Positions 28,198 to 38,795 of a DNA stretch of 45,963 bases are shown here, in pieces. The stretch is taken from contig CALLLR010000022.1 of the NCBI GenBank assembly GCA_938008185.1, forward strand, positions 1 through 45,963, written 5' to 3'. Below the pieces are notes generated by a model. The model made no database searches. It saw only the letters and a program-made list of their open reading frames with translations, and had not been told where the DNA came from. Origin of the DNA: an uncultured Saprospiraceae bacterium. Its GTDB lineage: Bacteria > Bacteroidota > Bacteroidia > Chitinophagales > Saprospiraceae. The position numbers and the translations under genes are program-made. Position 1 is the first letter of the stretch. Each line of letters starts with the position of its first letter.

Positions 28198-29133
28198 ATG
28201 AAAAAAGACGCTACTATCTACATCGCCGGCCATCGGGGAATGGTTGGCTCCGCGCTTCAGCGGAAACTACAAAGCGAAGGATTTACCAACTTCCTTACCC
28301 GCACCTCCCGCGAGCTCGATCTGCGTAATCAGGCCGCTGTCAACGAATTTTTTGCCACCGAAAAGCCAGATTACGTTTTCCTGGCCGCCGCAAAAGTAGG
28401 CGGTATTCTGGCCAATAATACCTACCGCGGTGAGTTTATTTACGACAACCTGATGATTCAAAACAACGTTATTCATGCTTCACACGTGAATGGTGTTAAA
28501 AAACTGATGTTTCTCGGCTCTTCCTGTATTTATCCCAAACTCGCTCCGCAGCCGCTCCGGGAAGATTATTTACTAACCGGACCGTTAGAACCGACCAACG
28601 AGCCTTACGCTATCGCAAAAATTGCGGGCATTAAGTTGTGCGATGCGTATCGTTCACAATATGGAAGTGATTTTATTTCCGTCATGCCGACCAACCTCTA
28701 CGGCCCGAACGATAATTATGACCTGGAAAAGTCTCATGTGCTACCGGCTTTGATGCGTAAATTTATTGAAGCCAAAAGAGAAAATAAACCAACCGTCGTA
28801 ATGTGGGGAACCGGTAGTCCAAAGCGAGAATTCCTGCACGTAGATGACCTGGCTGATGCGTGTTATTACCTGATGCAAAATTACAGCGAAGAAGGATTGG
28901 TGAATATTGGAACCGGAGTCGACGTGTCTATTTTATCATTAGCTCAACTTATCAAGGAAACCGTTGGCTATCATGGCGTAATCAAGCACGATCTAACCAA
29001 ACCCGACGGTACGCCCCGAAAATTAATGACCATCGATAAACTAAAAGGACTGGGATGGGAACCGAGTATTACTTTGGAAGAAGGAGTGAGAATGGTTTAT
29101 GAGGAGGTGAGGGAGGAAGCATGGGCGGTGTAG
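28198..29133 (+). CDS. fcl: GDP-L-fucose synthase
   Basis: [101 protein letters not shown]. The Met at 28198 is preferred over the ORF-track start at 28174. Confidence 0.96.
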   Translation: MKKDATIYIAGHRGMVGSALQRKLQSEGFTNFLTRTSRELDLRNQAAVNEFFATEKPDYVFLAAAKVGGILANNTYRGEFIYDNLMIQNNVIHASHVNGVKKLMFLGSSCIYPKLAPQPLREDYLLTGPLEPTNEPYAIAKIAGIKLCDAYRSQYGSDFISVMPTNLYGPNDNYDLEKSHVLPALMRKFIEAKRENKPTVVMWGTGSPKREFLHVDDLADACYYLMQNYSEEGLVNIGTGVDVSILSLAQLIKETVGYHGVIKHDLTKPDGTPRKLMTIDKLKGLGWEPSITLEEGVRMVYEEVREEAWAV

Positions 29134-29140
29134 GAGGCTC

Positions 29141-29326
29141 TTCAATTGGTGAGGGTTTTTCTTCGATTGATGAGGGCTTTCGGTTGGCTTTCAGTAGGCT
29201 TTCGATGGGCGCTCTTTTGATGCGGGTTCTTCAATTGGTGAGGGCTCTCGGTTGGCTTTCAGTAGGCTTTCGATGGGCGCTCTTTTGATGCGGGTTCTTC
29301 AATTGGTGAGGGCTTTAGATAGGTGG
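29141..29326. repeat. 68-bp direct tandem repeat (two near-identical copies plus partial copies)
   Basis: ggctttcggttggctttcagtaggctttcgatgggcgctcttttgatgcgggttcttcaattggtgag at 29175-29242 and 29243-29310 (ggctctcgg variant); partial flanking copies. Confidence 0.93.
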
Positions 29327-29405
29327 TCAGTTTATCTTTTTTTAGGTAGCAATGGGGCATATCTTATGCGATTAAAACTTTATTTTACAAGCATAAACTT
29401 TTATT

Positions 29406-29768
29406 ATGAGAAATTTTAAAGACCTTAAGGTCTGGCAAATTGCGATGGATTTATCCGTTAAAATCTATCATTTCACTCAAGCGGAAGGCCCAATTAAAAA
29501 AGATTTTGGTCTAAAGGATCAACTACAGAGGTCGTCCGTATCCGTTCCCTCAAATATCGCCGAAGGTGAAACACGGAGTAGTTTAAATCAAAGACTTAAT
29601 TTCTTCAACTACGCCACCGCCTCACTCGCTGAACTCCATACCCAAGTCATCCTCAGCCACCGAATCGGTTATCTATCAGATGAAAAGTATCAAGAACTCG
29701 ATCGGGATTGCATCGACCTCAGCGTTTGCCTCCAAAATTTTATCAACTACCGAAAGAAAAATGGATAA
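29406..29768 (+). CDS. Four-helix bundle protein (S23 / 23S rRNA intervening-sequence family)
   Basis: FKDLKVWQIAMDLSVKIYHFT; KDFGLKDQLQRSSVSVPSNIAEGETR; FNYATASLAELHTQV. Confidence 0.92.
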   Translation: MRNFKDLKVWQIAMDLSVKIYHFTQAEGPIKKDFGLKDQLQRSSVSVPSNIAEGETRSSLNQRLNFFNYATASLAELHTQVILSHRIGYLSDEKYQELDRDCIDLSVCLQNFINYRKKNG

Positions 29769-29776
29769 AACCAAAA

Positions 29777-30062
29777 ATTACGAAAGAAGAACACCGATTG
29801 TCCACCATCGTTAATTCACGAAAGAAGAGCGCCAATTGTCCGCCGAATTGTTAGCCCAAGTCCGCCAATCGTCCGCCCATTATTAATTCACGAAAGAAGA
29901 GCGCCAATTGTCCGCCGATGGTTAGCCCAAGTCTGCCAATTGTCCGCCAATCGTTAATTCACGAAAGAAGAGCGCCAATTGTCCGCCAATCGTTAGCCCA
30001 AGTCCGCCAATTGTCAGCCTATTATTAATTCACGAAAGAAGAAAGCCAACCGTCCGCCAATC
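29777..30062. repeat. ~71-72-bp tandem repeat with internal ~11-12-bp subrepeats
   Basis: ttaattcacgaaagaaga(g/a).gccaa..gtccgcc starts at 29811, 29883, 29954 and 30025; partial copy at 29777 (aattacgaaagaagaacaccgattgtcc). Confidence 0.93.
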
Positions 30063-30123
30063 GTCTTCGAAACCCACCCCCCAAAAAAACCGTACAATCA
30101 TCCAAACCACAACTTAAAATAAA

Positions 30124-31233
30124 ATGAACAAAAAAAACACATACGTCGCCATTATGGCTGGAGGCATCGGATCTCGATTTTGGCCCGCCAGTCGCACCGC
30201 ACGTCCCAAGCAATTCCTGGATATATTAGGCGTTGGAAAATCCTTGATTCGATTAACATTTGAGCGTTTTCTGAATCTTTGTCCTGCCGAAAACATTTTT
30301 ATTGTTACAAACGAGATGTACAAAGGCTTGGTCTTAGAGCATCTCCCAGAATTATCGGATAATCAAGTACTTTGCGAACCCTCCCGTAACAATACCGGAC
30401 CCTGTGTGGCCTATACCGCCTTCAAATTACACAACCTCAATCCCGACGCAAATTTCATTATTGCTCCTTCCGATCATATCGTGTTAAAAGAAGATATTTT
30501 TGTTGATGCCCTGGAAAAAGCGTTGGAATTTACCGGAAAAGAAGACGCACTGTTGACCCTGGGAATTCGTCCTTCCCGGCCCGACACTGGATACGGTTAT
30601 ATCAACTACGTCCAGGAATTTGTCGAAACACCCCACCAGAATGATAATATTGGAGGCGTACACAAAGTGATCAAATTCACCGAAAAACCTCAATTAGCGA
30701 AAGCCAAAGAATTTGTCAATAGCGGAGATTACCTCTGGAATGCCGGTATTTTTATCTGGCGCACCAAAAGTATCCTGGCAGCCTTCGAAAAATATTCCAA
30801 CGAAATATATAAGATCCTCGAAGCAGGCAGCGCCAACTATAATACGGCCGAAGAACAAAATTTTATCAACAAAGCATACCCAACCACCCCCAGTATCTCC
30901 GTCGATTACGCCATCATGGAAAACGCCGATAATATCTATACCATTCCCGTCGATTTTGGCTGGTCGGATCTTGGTACCTGGGCTTCCCTCCACGCCGAAG
31001 GAGACCGGGACGAACAAGGCAATCTCCTCCAGGCCGACAACGTCTTCCTCGATGACGTAACCAATTGCCTGGTCCGAATGCCCAAAGATAAACTGGTCGT
31101 CCTTCGGGATCTGGACAATTATATTATTGTCGACGAAGACGATGTCCTGATGATCTATCCCAAGTCTAAAGAACAGGAGATTAAGATATTGACCAGGCAG
31201 ATTAAAGAAGTAAAAGGAGATTTGTTTTTGTGA
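30124..31233 (+). CDS. manC: Mannose-1-phosphate guanylyltransferase
   Basis: YVAIMAGGIGSRFWPASRTARPKQFLDILG; EPSRNNTGPCVAYTAF; APSDHIV; GYGYI; FTEKP; NAGIFIW; SVDYAIMEN. Confidence 0.95.
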   Translation: MNKKNTYVAIMAGGIGSRFWPASRTARPKQFLDILGVGKSLIRLTFERFLNLCPAENIFIVTNEMYKGLVLEHLPELSDNQVLCEPSRNNTGPCVAYTAFKLHNLNPDANFIIAPSDHIVLKEDIFVDALEKALEFTGKEDALLTLGIRPSRPDTGYGYINYVQEFVETPHQNDNIGGVHKVIKFTEKPQLAKAKEFVNSGDYLWNAGIFIWRTKSILAAFEKYSNEIYKILEAGSANYNTAEEQNFINKAYPTTPSISVDYAIMENADNIYTIPVDFGWSDLGTWASLHAEGDRDEQGNLLQADNVFLDDVTNCLVRMPKDKLVVLRDLDNYIIVDEDDVLMIYPKSKEQEIKILTRQIKEVKGDLFL

Positions 31234-31268
31234 TTTTAAAAAGGAATAAATTAGTGAAAGGTGTAAGA

Positions 31269-32615
31269 TCAATAACATAACGCGTAAAGTTCTTTTTCGT
31301 AAAAATAACGAAGTGCTTGTCCGGTATTAAGCAAAGGATCAAAATTACTGTTGTGAAAATTTAGCATTAAGTGTGTATTTTTTTTGTTTTTTAATATAAA
31401 AATCTTGATTAAATAGGTAAGATCTTCTCCGGTTTTCCTGGCCTGATGGATCGCCGAACTTTCCATCATCGTCATGGGGTATTCTGTCCAGCTAAAGGCT
31501 TTATTATTTTTAAAATCGTACATTTTATAAGGAAAGCCCGTGCCACACCGGAAGCCCAGATGTTGACTATAGGCCATGGTTGAATCGCTGGTGATTGCAT
31601 TGCTTTCAAGCAAATAAGGTGTTATTTTCCAAGACCAGCGCAACCAGTGTTGCCGATTGTTGACAATCGTCTGACCGATAACACTTTCCAATCTTTCCTT
31701 TTCTTCTTTAAAACACCCAGCTTTAAATCCTGCATTGTAGCTAGAATGTAACCCTATCGAATAGCCACGATCAATGGCCGTTTGAATAAGCTCCTTAGCC
31801 CTCGGATCATCAATCTTGTATTTGTTATCATAAGTTGTTTCTCCTCCGGTCATCATAAAGATATGTTTTCCCTCCCATTCATTTCCCCTTTGCAATAAAA
31901 TATCAAAATAATCGTAAGGATCTTTCTCTTTCTGTAGAATCATTTTTTTATAATAATTCAAGCTGTTCCAAAATTGCGACCAGGATTTTCGCTTAATAAT
32001 CGTTGCGGCCAGAGAACGGAAGAATTTATAATTTGGTGTGAACCGGGTAAGTATATCTACATCGTGTGAAATAGAATAAGTGGATTTCTGTTCTATTTTT
32101 TTATTAGAAATTATTTCAAAAAAAGCTGCGAGTAACTGATCTACAACAGGAAATTCGTGCAAATTATTTTTCACTAGAAAGTGTTGATCTTCTGCCAACC
32201 ATCCGGCTTGTCCGTTTTGAGAAGGGAAGGCGAAGTATTCTTCGTATCGACTGATATAAAAAAAAAGAGTATTGAAAATATCAAACCCAAAGTGGTTGCT
32301 TTGAAAGAACCGCCCACCCTTTATTTTTTGATTGCTAACGGCGAAAAAGTCAGGGGCATTTGAATGTGAAAATGGGGTAGGATAAAAATGCGTAAAGGCG
32401 GTAGTCTCTTCTAAAAAGCAGGCATCAATGGGGACGGTAAAAAAAGACCCACTATTATTCCCGTAAAATAAATCGTTGTCAACTGTTCCGTTGTCAATGA
32501 CTAGTAATAAATCGACTGGCTTTAAAGGGTGTGCGTTGATGAAATTCACTATGTAGTGAAATCTATTCAATGCGATATCCGGGAGTTTATGTTGAATGAC
32601 AAATTTTTTAGGCAT
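31269..32615 (-). CDS. Polysaccharide deacetylase-family protein
   Basis: YSISHDVDILTRF; HIFMMTGGETTYDNKYKIDDPRAKELIQTAIDRGYSIGLHSSYNAG; RQHWLRWSWKITPYLLESNAITSDSTMAYSQHLGFRCGTGFPY. Confidence 0.85.
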   Translation of the reverse strand: MPKKFVIQHKLPDIALNRFHYIVNFINAHPLKPVDLLLVIDNGTVDNDLFYGNNSGSFFTVPIDACFLEETTAFTHFYPTPFSHSNAPDFFAVSNQKIKGGRFFQSNHFGFDIFNTLFFYISRYEEYFAFPSQNGQAGWLAEDQHFLVKNNLHEFPVVDQLLAAFFEIISNKKIEQKSTYSISHDVDILTRFTPNYKFFRSLAATIIKRKSWSQFWNSLNYYKKMILQKEKDPYDYFDILLQRGNEWEGKHIFMMTGGETTYDNKYKIDDPRAKELIQTAIDRGYSIGLHSSYNAGFKAGCFKEEKERLESVIGQTIVNNRQHWLRWSWKITPYLLESNAITSDSTMAYSQHLGFRCGTGFPYKMYDFKNNKAFSWTEYPMTMMESSAIHQARKTGEDLTYLIKIFILKNKKNTHLMLNFHNSNFDPLLNTGQALRYFYEKELYALCY

Positions 32616-32704
32616 TACCTTTTGCTTTATTTATTTAATCAAGCTGAAGTTAGTTTTTAATTCTGAGTTTTTAAATTCAGAATTTAGCATCCTCCGGTAA
32701 ATAA

Positions 32705-33904
32705 TTATTTAAATTCTGATATTATTTTATCGTAAAGATACTTCAGACCTAAAGCATTTTTAGAGATATCATAATTTTTTTCAACGTGATTTCTCCCATT
32801 ACGAGCAAAACACTGATACGTATCATTATCCATCTGATAAAAAACTTTGATGTTTTGAACTAGTTCCAAAATATTTTTTTCTGTACTCAATAACCCCGTT
32901 TGTTTGTGAATCACTTCATCCGGAATATCACAATGAGTGGTAGAAATAATCGGCATCCCCGTGGCTTGCGCATCTAACAAAACAACCGGAGCACCCCCTT
33001 CACAATCGCGGTCTTCAGCATAGCAACTCGGATGGATGAATACGTCATACGCTCCCAGTGTAGTATACAAATCTGCGTAGTCAATGGCTGGTAAAAAATG
33101 AACATGACTGGATAAATCTAATTTTAATACTTGTTGTTCCAGTTTTTCTCTACGTCTCAATTCGTTGTCATTTCCAATAAAAGTCAATTCAATGTTTGGA
33201 CATTCCTGAATGATACTAGCAAGCGCTTCAATGGTATAATAATGTCCTTTCTTTTCAGTAAAAGAAGCAATCTGGACCAGCTTTAACTGGTTAGGTAATT
33301 TCTTACGGGGGATAAAGTCAATCTTATCTGGTTGGATACCTAACGGAACAATCGCAATTTTTGCTTCGGGGCAACCATGTGCTGCCAATACCGAAGCACC
33401 ATGACGTCCTTCACAGATAAATTGATCAGCAGTTTTAAAAAGCTTTTTGAGATGACCTGCATACTCAGGTTTTACGTGCGGAAGCTTTTCGTAGTCCCAA
33501 CCGTAAAAGGACACGAAAAAAGGTACTTCCAACCGCCGGGCAATATTTTTAAAATACCAGGCATTATCGGCGAAATGCGCATGAACCAGTTGTATTTTTT
33601 CTCGCTTTCCATAATTTATCAGGGATTCCTCTAAATTACCAAATAAAAGCGGCATGGCTTGGAGAGCTAATTTTTTTAGTAGGTCCGAAATGTTTTTTTT
33701 ATCCAGACGACGATCTATTTGATCAAAAGGTCCGAAAAGATTATCCGTAAAATGAAATTGAGGATTATAAAAATTATTTTTCAAATATTTTTTTGCCCCA
33801 ATATGAATTTCAGAATTTGGTAATGCGGATAATAAATTATAAGCCCAATTTTCGGTTTGAGGAAGGTAGGAATTGAATAGGTGGAGGACTTTGAGTTTAT
33901 TCAT
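32705..33904 (-). CDS. Glycosyltransferase family 4
   Basis: LVHAHFADNAWYFKNIARRLEVPFFVSFYGWDYEKLP; KLVQIASFTEKKGHYYTIEALA; FIHPSCYAEDRDCEGGAPVVLLDAQATGMPIISTTHCDIPDEV. Confidence 0.9.
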   Translation of the reverse strand: MNKLKVLHLFNSYLPQTENWAYNLLSALPNSEIHIGAKKYLKNNFYNPQFHFTDNLFGPFDQIDRRLDKKNISDLLKKLALQAMPLLFGNLEESLINYGKREKIQLVHAHFADNAWYFKNIARRLEVPFFVSFYGWDYEKLPHVKPEYAGHLKKLFKTADQFICEGRHGASVLAAHGCPEAKIAIVPLGIQPDKIDFIPRKKLPNQLKLVQIASFTEKKGHYYTIEALASIIQECPNIELTFIGNDNELRRREKLEQQVLKLDLSSHVHFLPAIDYADLYTTLGAYDVFIHPSCYAEDRDCEGGAPVVLLDAQATGMPIISTTHCDIPDEVIHKQTGLLSTEKNILELVQNIKVFYQMDNDTYQCFARNGRNHVEKNYDISKNALGLKYLYDKIISEFK

Positions 33905-35357
33905 TTAAGCTAGATTTGTATTGTCTGACAAAACTAGACAAATCATCGATTACCTGTCCATTAAACTTTAAGGAGACAAAAAAATAAGTAAGTAGGGCAA
34001 AAATACCGGATAGTAATAATTTTATAAAATTAATATCGGTTGGTATGATATAATACATCCCCCACCCGATAACACCGATAAATAAGGAAATTATCAATGG
34101 CGTTATTAGTGGTTGCACCAACTCAGTAAAGGTGGCATCTATTATTTTACCAGCGTAGTGAAAGGAAGGTAACGCAGCTAAAAAGCTTGTGACAGCATAA
34201 CTTAATGCTGTAATTTCGATTGATTTAAATAAGTAGATGGATCCAACAATCACAAAAATCATAGTGCCGCTAATAATTAAATTTATTTTGAACAATAATA
34301 CATTTTTATCAAATACCATGTAAATTAAACCAATCAACGCGCCTACACTCTGCAGCATTCCAATAAGGCAAAGTATACTTAAAACAGTGGACATACCTAT
34401 CCATTGATCTCCAAATAAAAGTAGCACAGTAGGTTCTGATAAAAAGGCTAAAAGTGTCATTACAGGAAAAGTGATAAATGCAATGATACCCGATATTTTA
34501 ATATACAACCTTTTTATTTCAGGTATGTCATCCTGCATTTTAGACCAGGAAGGGAAAAGAACGGTACTTATGACAGAAGTGATATTTGCCATCGGTAATA
34601 ACATTAGCATATAAGCTCGATTATATAAACCTAGCGCACTAGCACCAACTACCCGGCCAATGAAAAAGTCATCGCTATTCCTAACTAGATAGTTTAATAT
34701 TCGATTTCCAGTTGCTGGGATTCCATAATTTAAAAGAGCTGACAAATATTCTGATGAAAATTTAAAAGCTGGCCGCCATTTTATCGCTAGAAATGTACCG
34801 ATATTATTGATAGTAGTCCAAACCAGCATCTTTCCAATTAGGCTGAATATTGACATACCGTTTAATGCCATGTAAATTCCGACTATGGAAGAGACAAAAA
34901 GTGAGGTTAATTGAATCTTGAATAGCGTTTTGAAATTTAATTCTTTTTGTAATAAAGCCAATGGAATTAAACCAAAAGATCCAATCAGAAAATCAATGCC
35001 CAACCAAAAAGAAATTTGATCTAATATTGTTTCGTTATAAAAAATATTAAAAATTTGTCCAAAAAATAATAGAAAGGTAGTGAGAATTAAAGCGATTAAA
35101 GTTTGAAACCAAAAAGCGGTAGAAAGATATAAATTATCCGAGTCTTTTCTTTGTATAATGGCTGCTGAAAGGCCAAGGTCACTAAAAACTCTAAAAAAAG
35201 AAACAACAATAAGGACCATCGCAAACTTCCCAAAATCATCAGGAGAAAGTAACCTCATCAAGATTATTCCAACTGCAAAATTAATCGCTTGAGTGCAAAT
35301 TTGAGTTTTGAAATTCCAGCTCAACCCATTTATTACATTATGTTTTTGTTCGTTCAT
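33897..35357 (-). CDS. Polysaccharide flippase (Wzx/MOP superfamily)
   Basis: NGLSWNFKTQICTQAINFAVGIILMRLLSPDDFGKFAMVLIVVSFFRVFSDLGLSAAIIQRKD; multiple hydrophobic segments. Confidence 0.92.
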   Translation of the reverse strand: MNEQKHNVINGLSWNFKTQICTQAINFAVGIILMRLLSPDDFGKFAMVLIVVSFFRVFSDLGLSAAIIQRKDSDNLYLSTAFWFQTLIALILTTFLLFFGQIFNIFYNETILDQISFWLGIDFLIGSFGLIPLALLQKELNFKTLFKIQLTSLFVSSIVGIYMALNGMSIFSLIGKMLVWTTINNIGTFLAIKWRPAFKFSSEYLSALLNYGIPATGNRILNYLVRNSDDFFIGRVVGASALGLYNRAYMLMLLPMANITSVISTVLFPSWSKMQDDIPEIKRLYIKISGIIAFITFPVMTLLAFLSEPTVLLLFGDQWIGMSTVLSILCLIGMLQSVGALIGLIYMVFDKNVLLFKINLIISGTMIFVIVGSIYLFKSIEITALSYAVTSFLAALPSFHYAGKIIDATFTELVQPLITPLIISLFIGVIGWGMYYIIPTDINFIKLLLSGIFALLTYFFVSLKFNGQVIDDLSSFVRQYKSSLNE

Positions 35358-36133
35358 TCAACTTTATAGCCTATTTTTTTCATGTGTACTTCGCAGGTAG
35401 TTTCAATCTTTTTTAAGTTTTTAGTTCCAAAAAAATCATCCCAACTAATATTTTGGTTTCCTTTGGGCTGGTACTGAATATCTGCGTATGCTGAAATGTC
35501 ATTTTTAGGTTGATATCCCATTTTTTTAGAAAGCTGATTAATAAAGTAAACTTTATCTCTAATAAAATTTTCATATTTTACTAAATGAAAATCCTTTTTT
35601 GAATTTAAAAAAATATCTACAGCAGTCACCCATCTTTCTGCCAGCTGTACAATGTAGTGGTCAGAAGAATAAGCTATTAAATTTTTGTCAAATAAATTTT
35701 TTTCGTGAATTGTGAAATTTTCTTCATAAGCTGAAATTTCAGACAAATTCCCTGGTACATTGATTCGATTTAATAAACTCCGAATATGGTCTCTGGGATC
35801 TCGAACAATATAGATGAATTTTACGGAAGAAGAATAAATTGACTTTAATTCATCATAGAAAAAGGTAAGATTGGGTTCTTTAATAATCGATCGAGCAAAA
35901 TAATATTTGTTTCGGATTATCAAATCCTTAAGCTGAATTTTCCCGCTACGTATTTTACTAAAATTTGGCTCCCAAAGCAATGGACTATCGAGCAATACAC
36001 TTTCTCCCGTATTTATTGCTAATAATTTAGCAATCGCAGTTGTACCCGATTTTTGATTGCCTAGAATAATTATTTTAGTATTGTCAAGGCTGTACAAAAA
36101 ATTAGTGTTTTTTAAAATTAATGATTTAATCAT
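35354..36133 (-). CDS. Sulfotransferase
   Basis: TKIIILGNQKSGTTAIAKLLA; KFIYIVRDPRDHIRSLLNRI; FHLVKYENFIRDKVYFINQLSKKMGY. ATGA overlap with the flippase. Confidence 0.85.
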   Translation of the reverse strand: MIKSLILKNTNFLYSLDNTKIIILGNQKSGTTAIAKLLAINTGESVLLDSPLLWEPNFSKIRSGKIQLKDLIIRNKYYFARSIIKEPNLTFFYDELKSIYSSSVKFIYIVRDPRDHIRSLLNRINVPGNLSEISAYEENFTIHEKNLFDKNLIAYSSDHYIVQLAERWVTAVDIFLNSKKDFHLVKYENFIRDKVYFINQLSKKMGYQPKNDISAYADIQYQPKGNQNISWDDFFGTKNLKKIETTCEVHMKKIGYKVE

Positions 36134-36679
36134 TTAGGTAAATTCTTTTATAAATTTTGCTGGTATACCTCCAGCAAGGCAATTGGCAGGAATATTAGTT
36201 AGAACCACAGATCCAGCTCCTACAAAGGTATTACTTCCAATCGTCACGCCAGGACTGATGACAACATTTGCCCCAAGTTGTACATTGTCTCCAAAGGTGA
36301 CAGATTCAAAAATATGATCATTTAGTGATTTAGAATAGTTTTGAGTTGAAGAGAATATTTTTACTCCTGGACCACAGCCAAAGTTTTTTCCTGCTTTAAC
36401 TCCTCCTGGTCCGGCAGCATATATAACTACATTTGGTGAAATAATACTGTCTTCTCCTATCTCTAGTGATCCCTTATTTTGACACCATTCCATTCCTCCT
36501 AAATGAATTGTTACATTAGATTGAATGACTACATTGTTTTTCAATCTCATGTTCTTTAATGGACCCTTAATAATTAATCCTTGTTCAAAATAACAGTTTG
36601 GGTAATGCTTTTCTAAAGCTTTTCTAAAAATGTATTCTTTCCTTAAAGTCGAATATAATTGTCTGAAAATTTTAATCAT
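36134..36679 (-). CDS. Hexapeptide-repeat acyltransferase
   Basis: IGEDSIISPNVVIYAAGPGGVKAGKNFGCGPGVKIFSS; FGDNVQLGANVVISPGVTIGSNTFVGAGSVVLTNIPANCLAGGIPAK. Confidence 0.88.
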   Translation of the reverse strand: MIKIFRQLYSTLRKEYIFRKALEKHYPNCYFEQGLIIKGPLKNMRLKNNVVIQSNVTIHLGGMEWCQNKGSLEIGEDSIISPNVVIYAAGPGGVKAGKNFGCGPGVKIFSSTQNYSKSLNDHIFESVTFGDNVQLGANVVISPGVTIGSNTFVGAGSVVLTNIPANCLAGGIPAKFIKEFT

Positions 36680-36739
36680 CTGACCTGAGTATTATAATGA
36701 TTTAATACGCCTAGATAAACTGATAAACTGCTATTACAT

Positions 36740-37687
36740 TCATCCCGTAATGTTTTTTCTAAATAAATCATTTAGTCTATAAATAAAAGGCTGTGTTTTA
36801 AAAATATTCGAATAATTAATATTGGTACCGAAACCCTTTTTAAATTTTACCACTCCTTCATGCCCACCACTTGGATTGAAATCATACCATTTGAACCCTT
36901 CTTGAATCGCTTCTTGAATAATATGATATTGCAAAACATGGACAGGCTTCAGATGAAAAAAAGCCTCTAAACTAGCTCCATGCCAATAAACAACATGTTG
37001 ATTATAATAAAAGCACAAACATCCAGAGATAATCTTATTATCTTTTAGAGCGAGCCATAGTTTACATACCCCTGACTTTAATTGACTTAATTGATCAAAT
37101 AAATCCCAAAGGTAATTATTGCTGGCCTTTTCTCCCCATCGTCTCCTGCTGTCTTGATAAATATCATAATATGCTTTCCAGTCATTCTTATTGGCGATTC
37201 TGATCTGAACTCCTTCCCTAATCCCTTTTTTTGCAGCAGAGGAATGTCCCTTTGTCCATTGCTTGAAAATAGTTGTCCATTCCTGTGATAAATCTATCAT
37301 TTGAGTGAAATCCTCTCTCGTGAAATAAGTATTCCTAAATATCGGAGCCAATGGATTTATTCGTATTTGTAGCGAACTGAAACTACTGATGTGTTGCTCC
37401 AGTTTTATCAATTCTTCTTTCGCTAATTGGGTGTTAGAGATAACGCCTCCATAAGTACCTACCGGTCCAGAATTGTATCCTTTAATCAATCCTTTTAGCC
37501 TTTTTTTGGAACATAGTGGTAATAATGCGGTTCTTCCACTTTTAAACCTAAAGCATCTTGCTTCCATTCCCCATCCTTTATATTCCTTCCACACCCGATA
37601 CCAATCCGGAGTATGAAAAAAAGTAGCAGTCGGGCAGTTTTCAACAAAATCCCACCATTCTAATTCATCAATTTTTCTCACTTGCAT
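36740..37687 (-). CDS. FemAB/GNAT-like acetyltransferase
   Basis: WDFVENCPTATFFHTPDWYRVWKEYKGW; AAKKGIREGVQIRIA; HVLQYHIIQEAIQEGFKWYDFNPSGGHEGVVKFKKGFG. Confidence 0.85.
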   Translation of the reverse strand: MQVRKIDELEWWDFVENCPTATFFHTPDWYRVWKEYKGWGMEARCFRFKSGRTALLPLCSKKRLKGLIKGYNSGPVGTYGGVISNTQLAKEELIKLEQHISSFSSLQIRINPLAPIFRNTYFTREDFTQMIDLSQEWTTIFKQWTKGHSSAAKKGIREGVQIRIANKNDWKAYYDIYQDSRRRWGEKASNNYLWDLFDQLSQLKSGVCKLWLALKDNKIISGCLCFYYNQHVVYWHGASLEAFFHLKPVHVLQYHIIQEAIQEGFKWYDFNPSGGHEGVVKFKKGFGTNINYSNIFKTQPFIYRLNDLFRKNITG

Positions 37688-38795
37688 ACACAGAATGATA
37701 AAATTCGTTTAAACTTTCAACCACCAACGCTATCTGCTCTAGGTCGTAATACAACGGTAGTCTTAGTAACCGTTCACTCTCCTTAGTGGTAAACAAATCC
37801 TGACCATTAAACCGCCCCGATTCTATTCCTTTTTTGGAAGAATGCAAGGGGACATAATGGAAGGCAGTATTTATTTTTTTCTTTTTTAGAAATTGAATAA
37901 GCTTAGAACGTTCCGCTTTATTTTTACATTTAATAAAATAAATATGGGCGTTGTGCTGTAAATTTTTCTTGAAGCTCTTTGAACTAAATGCTTCTAAACT
38001 CTGGTTATAGGTTTTCCAGAAAGTTAATCTTTTTCTGGTTACTTCAGTTGTGTTTTTTAACTGTGCGTACAAAAACGCAGCGTTTAATTCACTCATCAAA
38101 TAGCTGGAACCTATATCAACCCAGGAATACTTATCTACTTCGCCTCGTATAAACGACTTTCGATTCGTTCCTTTTTCGCGGATGATTTCCGCTCTTTTTG
38201 CCAACCGCTCATCATTAACCAATAAGGCTCCTCCCTCACCACAATGAATATTTTTGGTAGAATGAAAACTAAAAGTACCTAAATGACCAATCGAACCGAG
38301 ATGTTTTTTATGATAATACGAATCGATACATTGTGCGGCATCTTCGATGACAAATAAACCATGATGCTCAGCGATAGTCATTATTTTATCCATTTCACAG
38401 GCCACCCCGGCATAATGCATGACCAGTATTGCTTTGGTCGCTTTGGTAATCGCCGCCTCAATGAGATTTTCGTTGATATTCATCGTGTCAGGGTGAACAT
38501 CTACAAAGACGATTTTAGCACCTCTCAACACAAATGCATTGGCACTGGACACGAATGTAAAGGATGACATAATGACCTCATCTCCGAGCTGAATATGACA
38601 AAGCAGAGCAGAAAGCTCTAAGGCGTGTGTGCAGGAACTCGTTAATAAAACACTATCAGCTTTAGTAAAGGAGGCTAAGAATGATTGACATTCTTTTGTA
38701 AAGTAACCATCTCCTGCCAGGTTTTTTCCACTGATAGCTTCTTTTACATATATTTCTTCCGCTCCGGAAATGTAGGGTATATTGAATGGAATCAT
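37668..38795 (-). CDS. wecE: dTDP-4-amino-4,6-dideoxygalactose transaminase (WecE/RffA-like)
   Basis: MIPFNIPYISGAEEIYVKEAISGKNLAGDGYFTKECQSFL; LTSSCTHALELSALL; GDEVIMSSFTFVSSANAFVLRGAKIVFVDV; FHSTKNIHCGEGGAL. Confidence 0.92.
   Translation of the reverse strand: MIPFNIPYISGAEEIYVKEAISGKNLAGDGYFTKECQSFLASFTKADSVLLTSSCTHALELSALLCHIQLGDEVIMSSFTFVSSANAFVLRGAKIVFVDVHPDTMNINENLIEAAITKATKAILVMHYAGVACEMDKIMTIAEHHGLFVIEDAAQCIDSYYHKKHLGSIGHLGTFSFHSTKNIHCGEGGALLVNDERLAKRAEIIREKGTNRKSFIRGEVDKYSWVDIGSSYLMSELNAAFLYAQLKNTTEVTRKRLTFWKTYNQSLEAFSSKSFKKNLQHNAHIYFIKCKNKAERSKLIQFLKKKKINTAFHYVPLHSSKKGIESGRFNGQDLFTTKESERLLRLPLYYDLEQIALVVESLNEFYHSVYASEKN

Noticed and set aside
29141-30062. Diversity-generating retroelement, since Avd-type accessory proteins share the four-helix-bundle family with the S23-like gene
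   Set aside because: No reverse transcriptase ORF and no template/variable repeat pair; the flanking repeats are simple tandem arrays.
30694-31278. 194-aa minus-strand ORF opposite manC
   Set aside because: Lies wholly antisense to a confident manC CDS, low-complexity composition, no recognisable motif; a shadow ORF. The overlapping 30713..31060 + ORF is also rejected.
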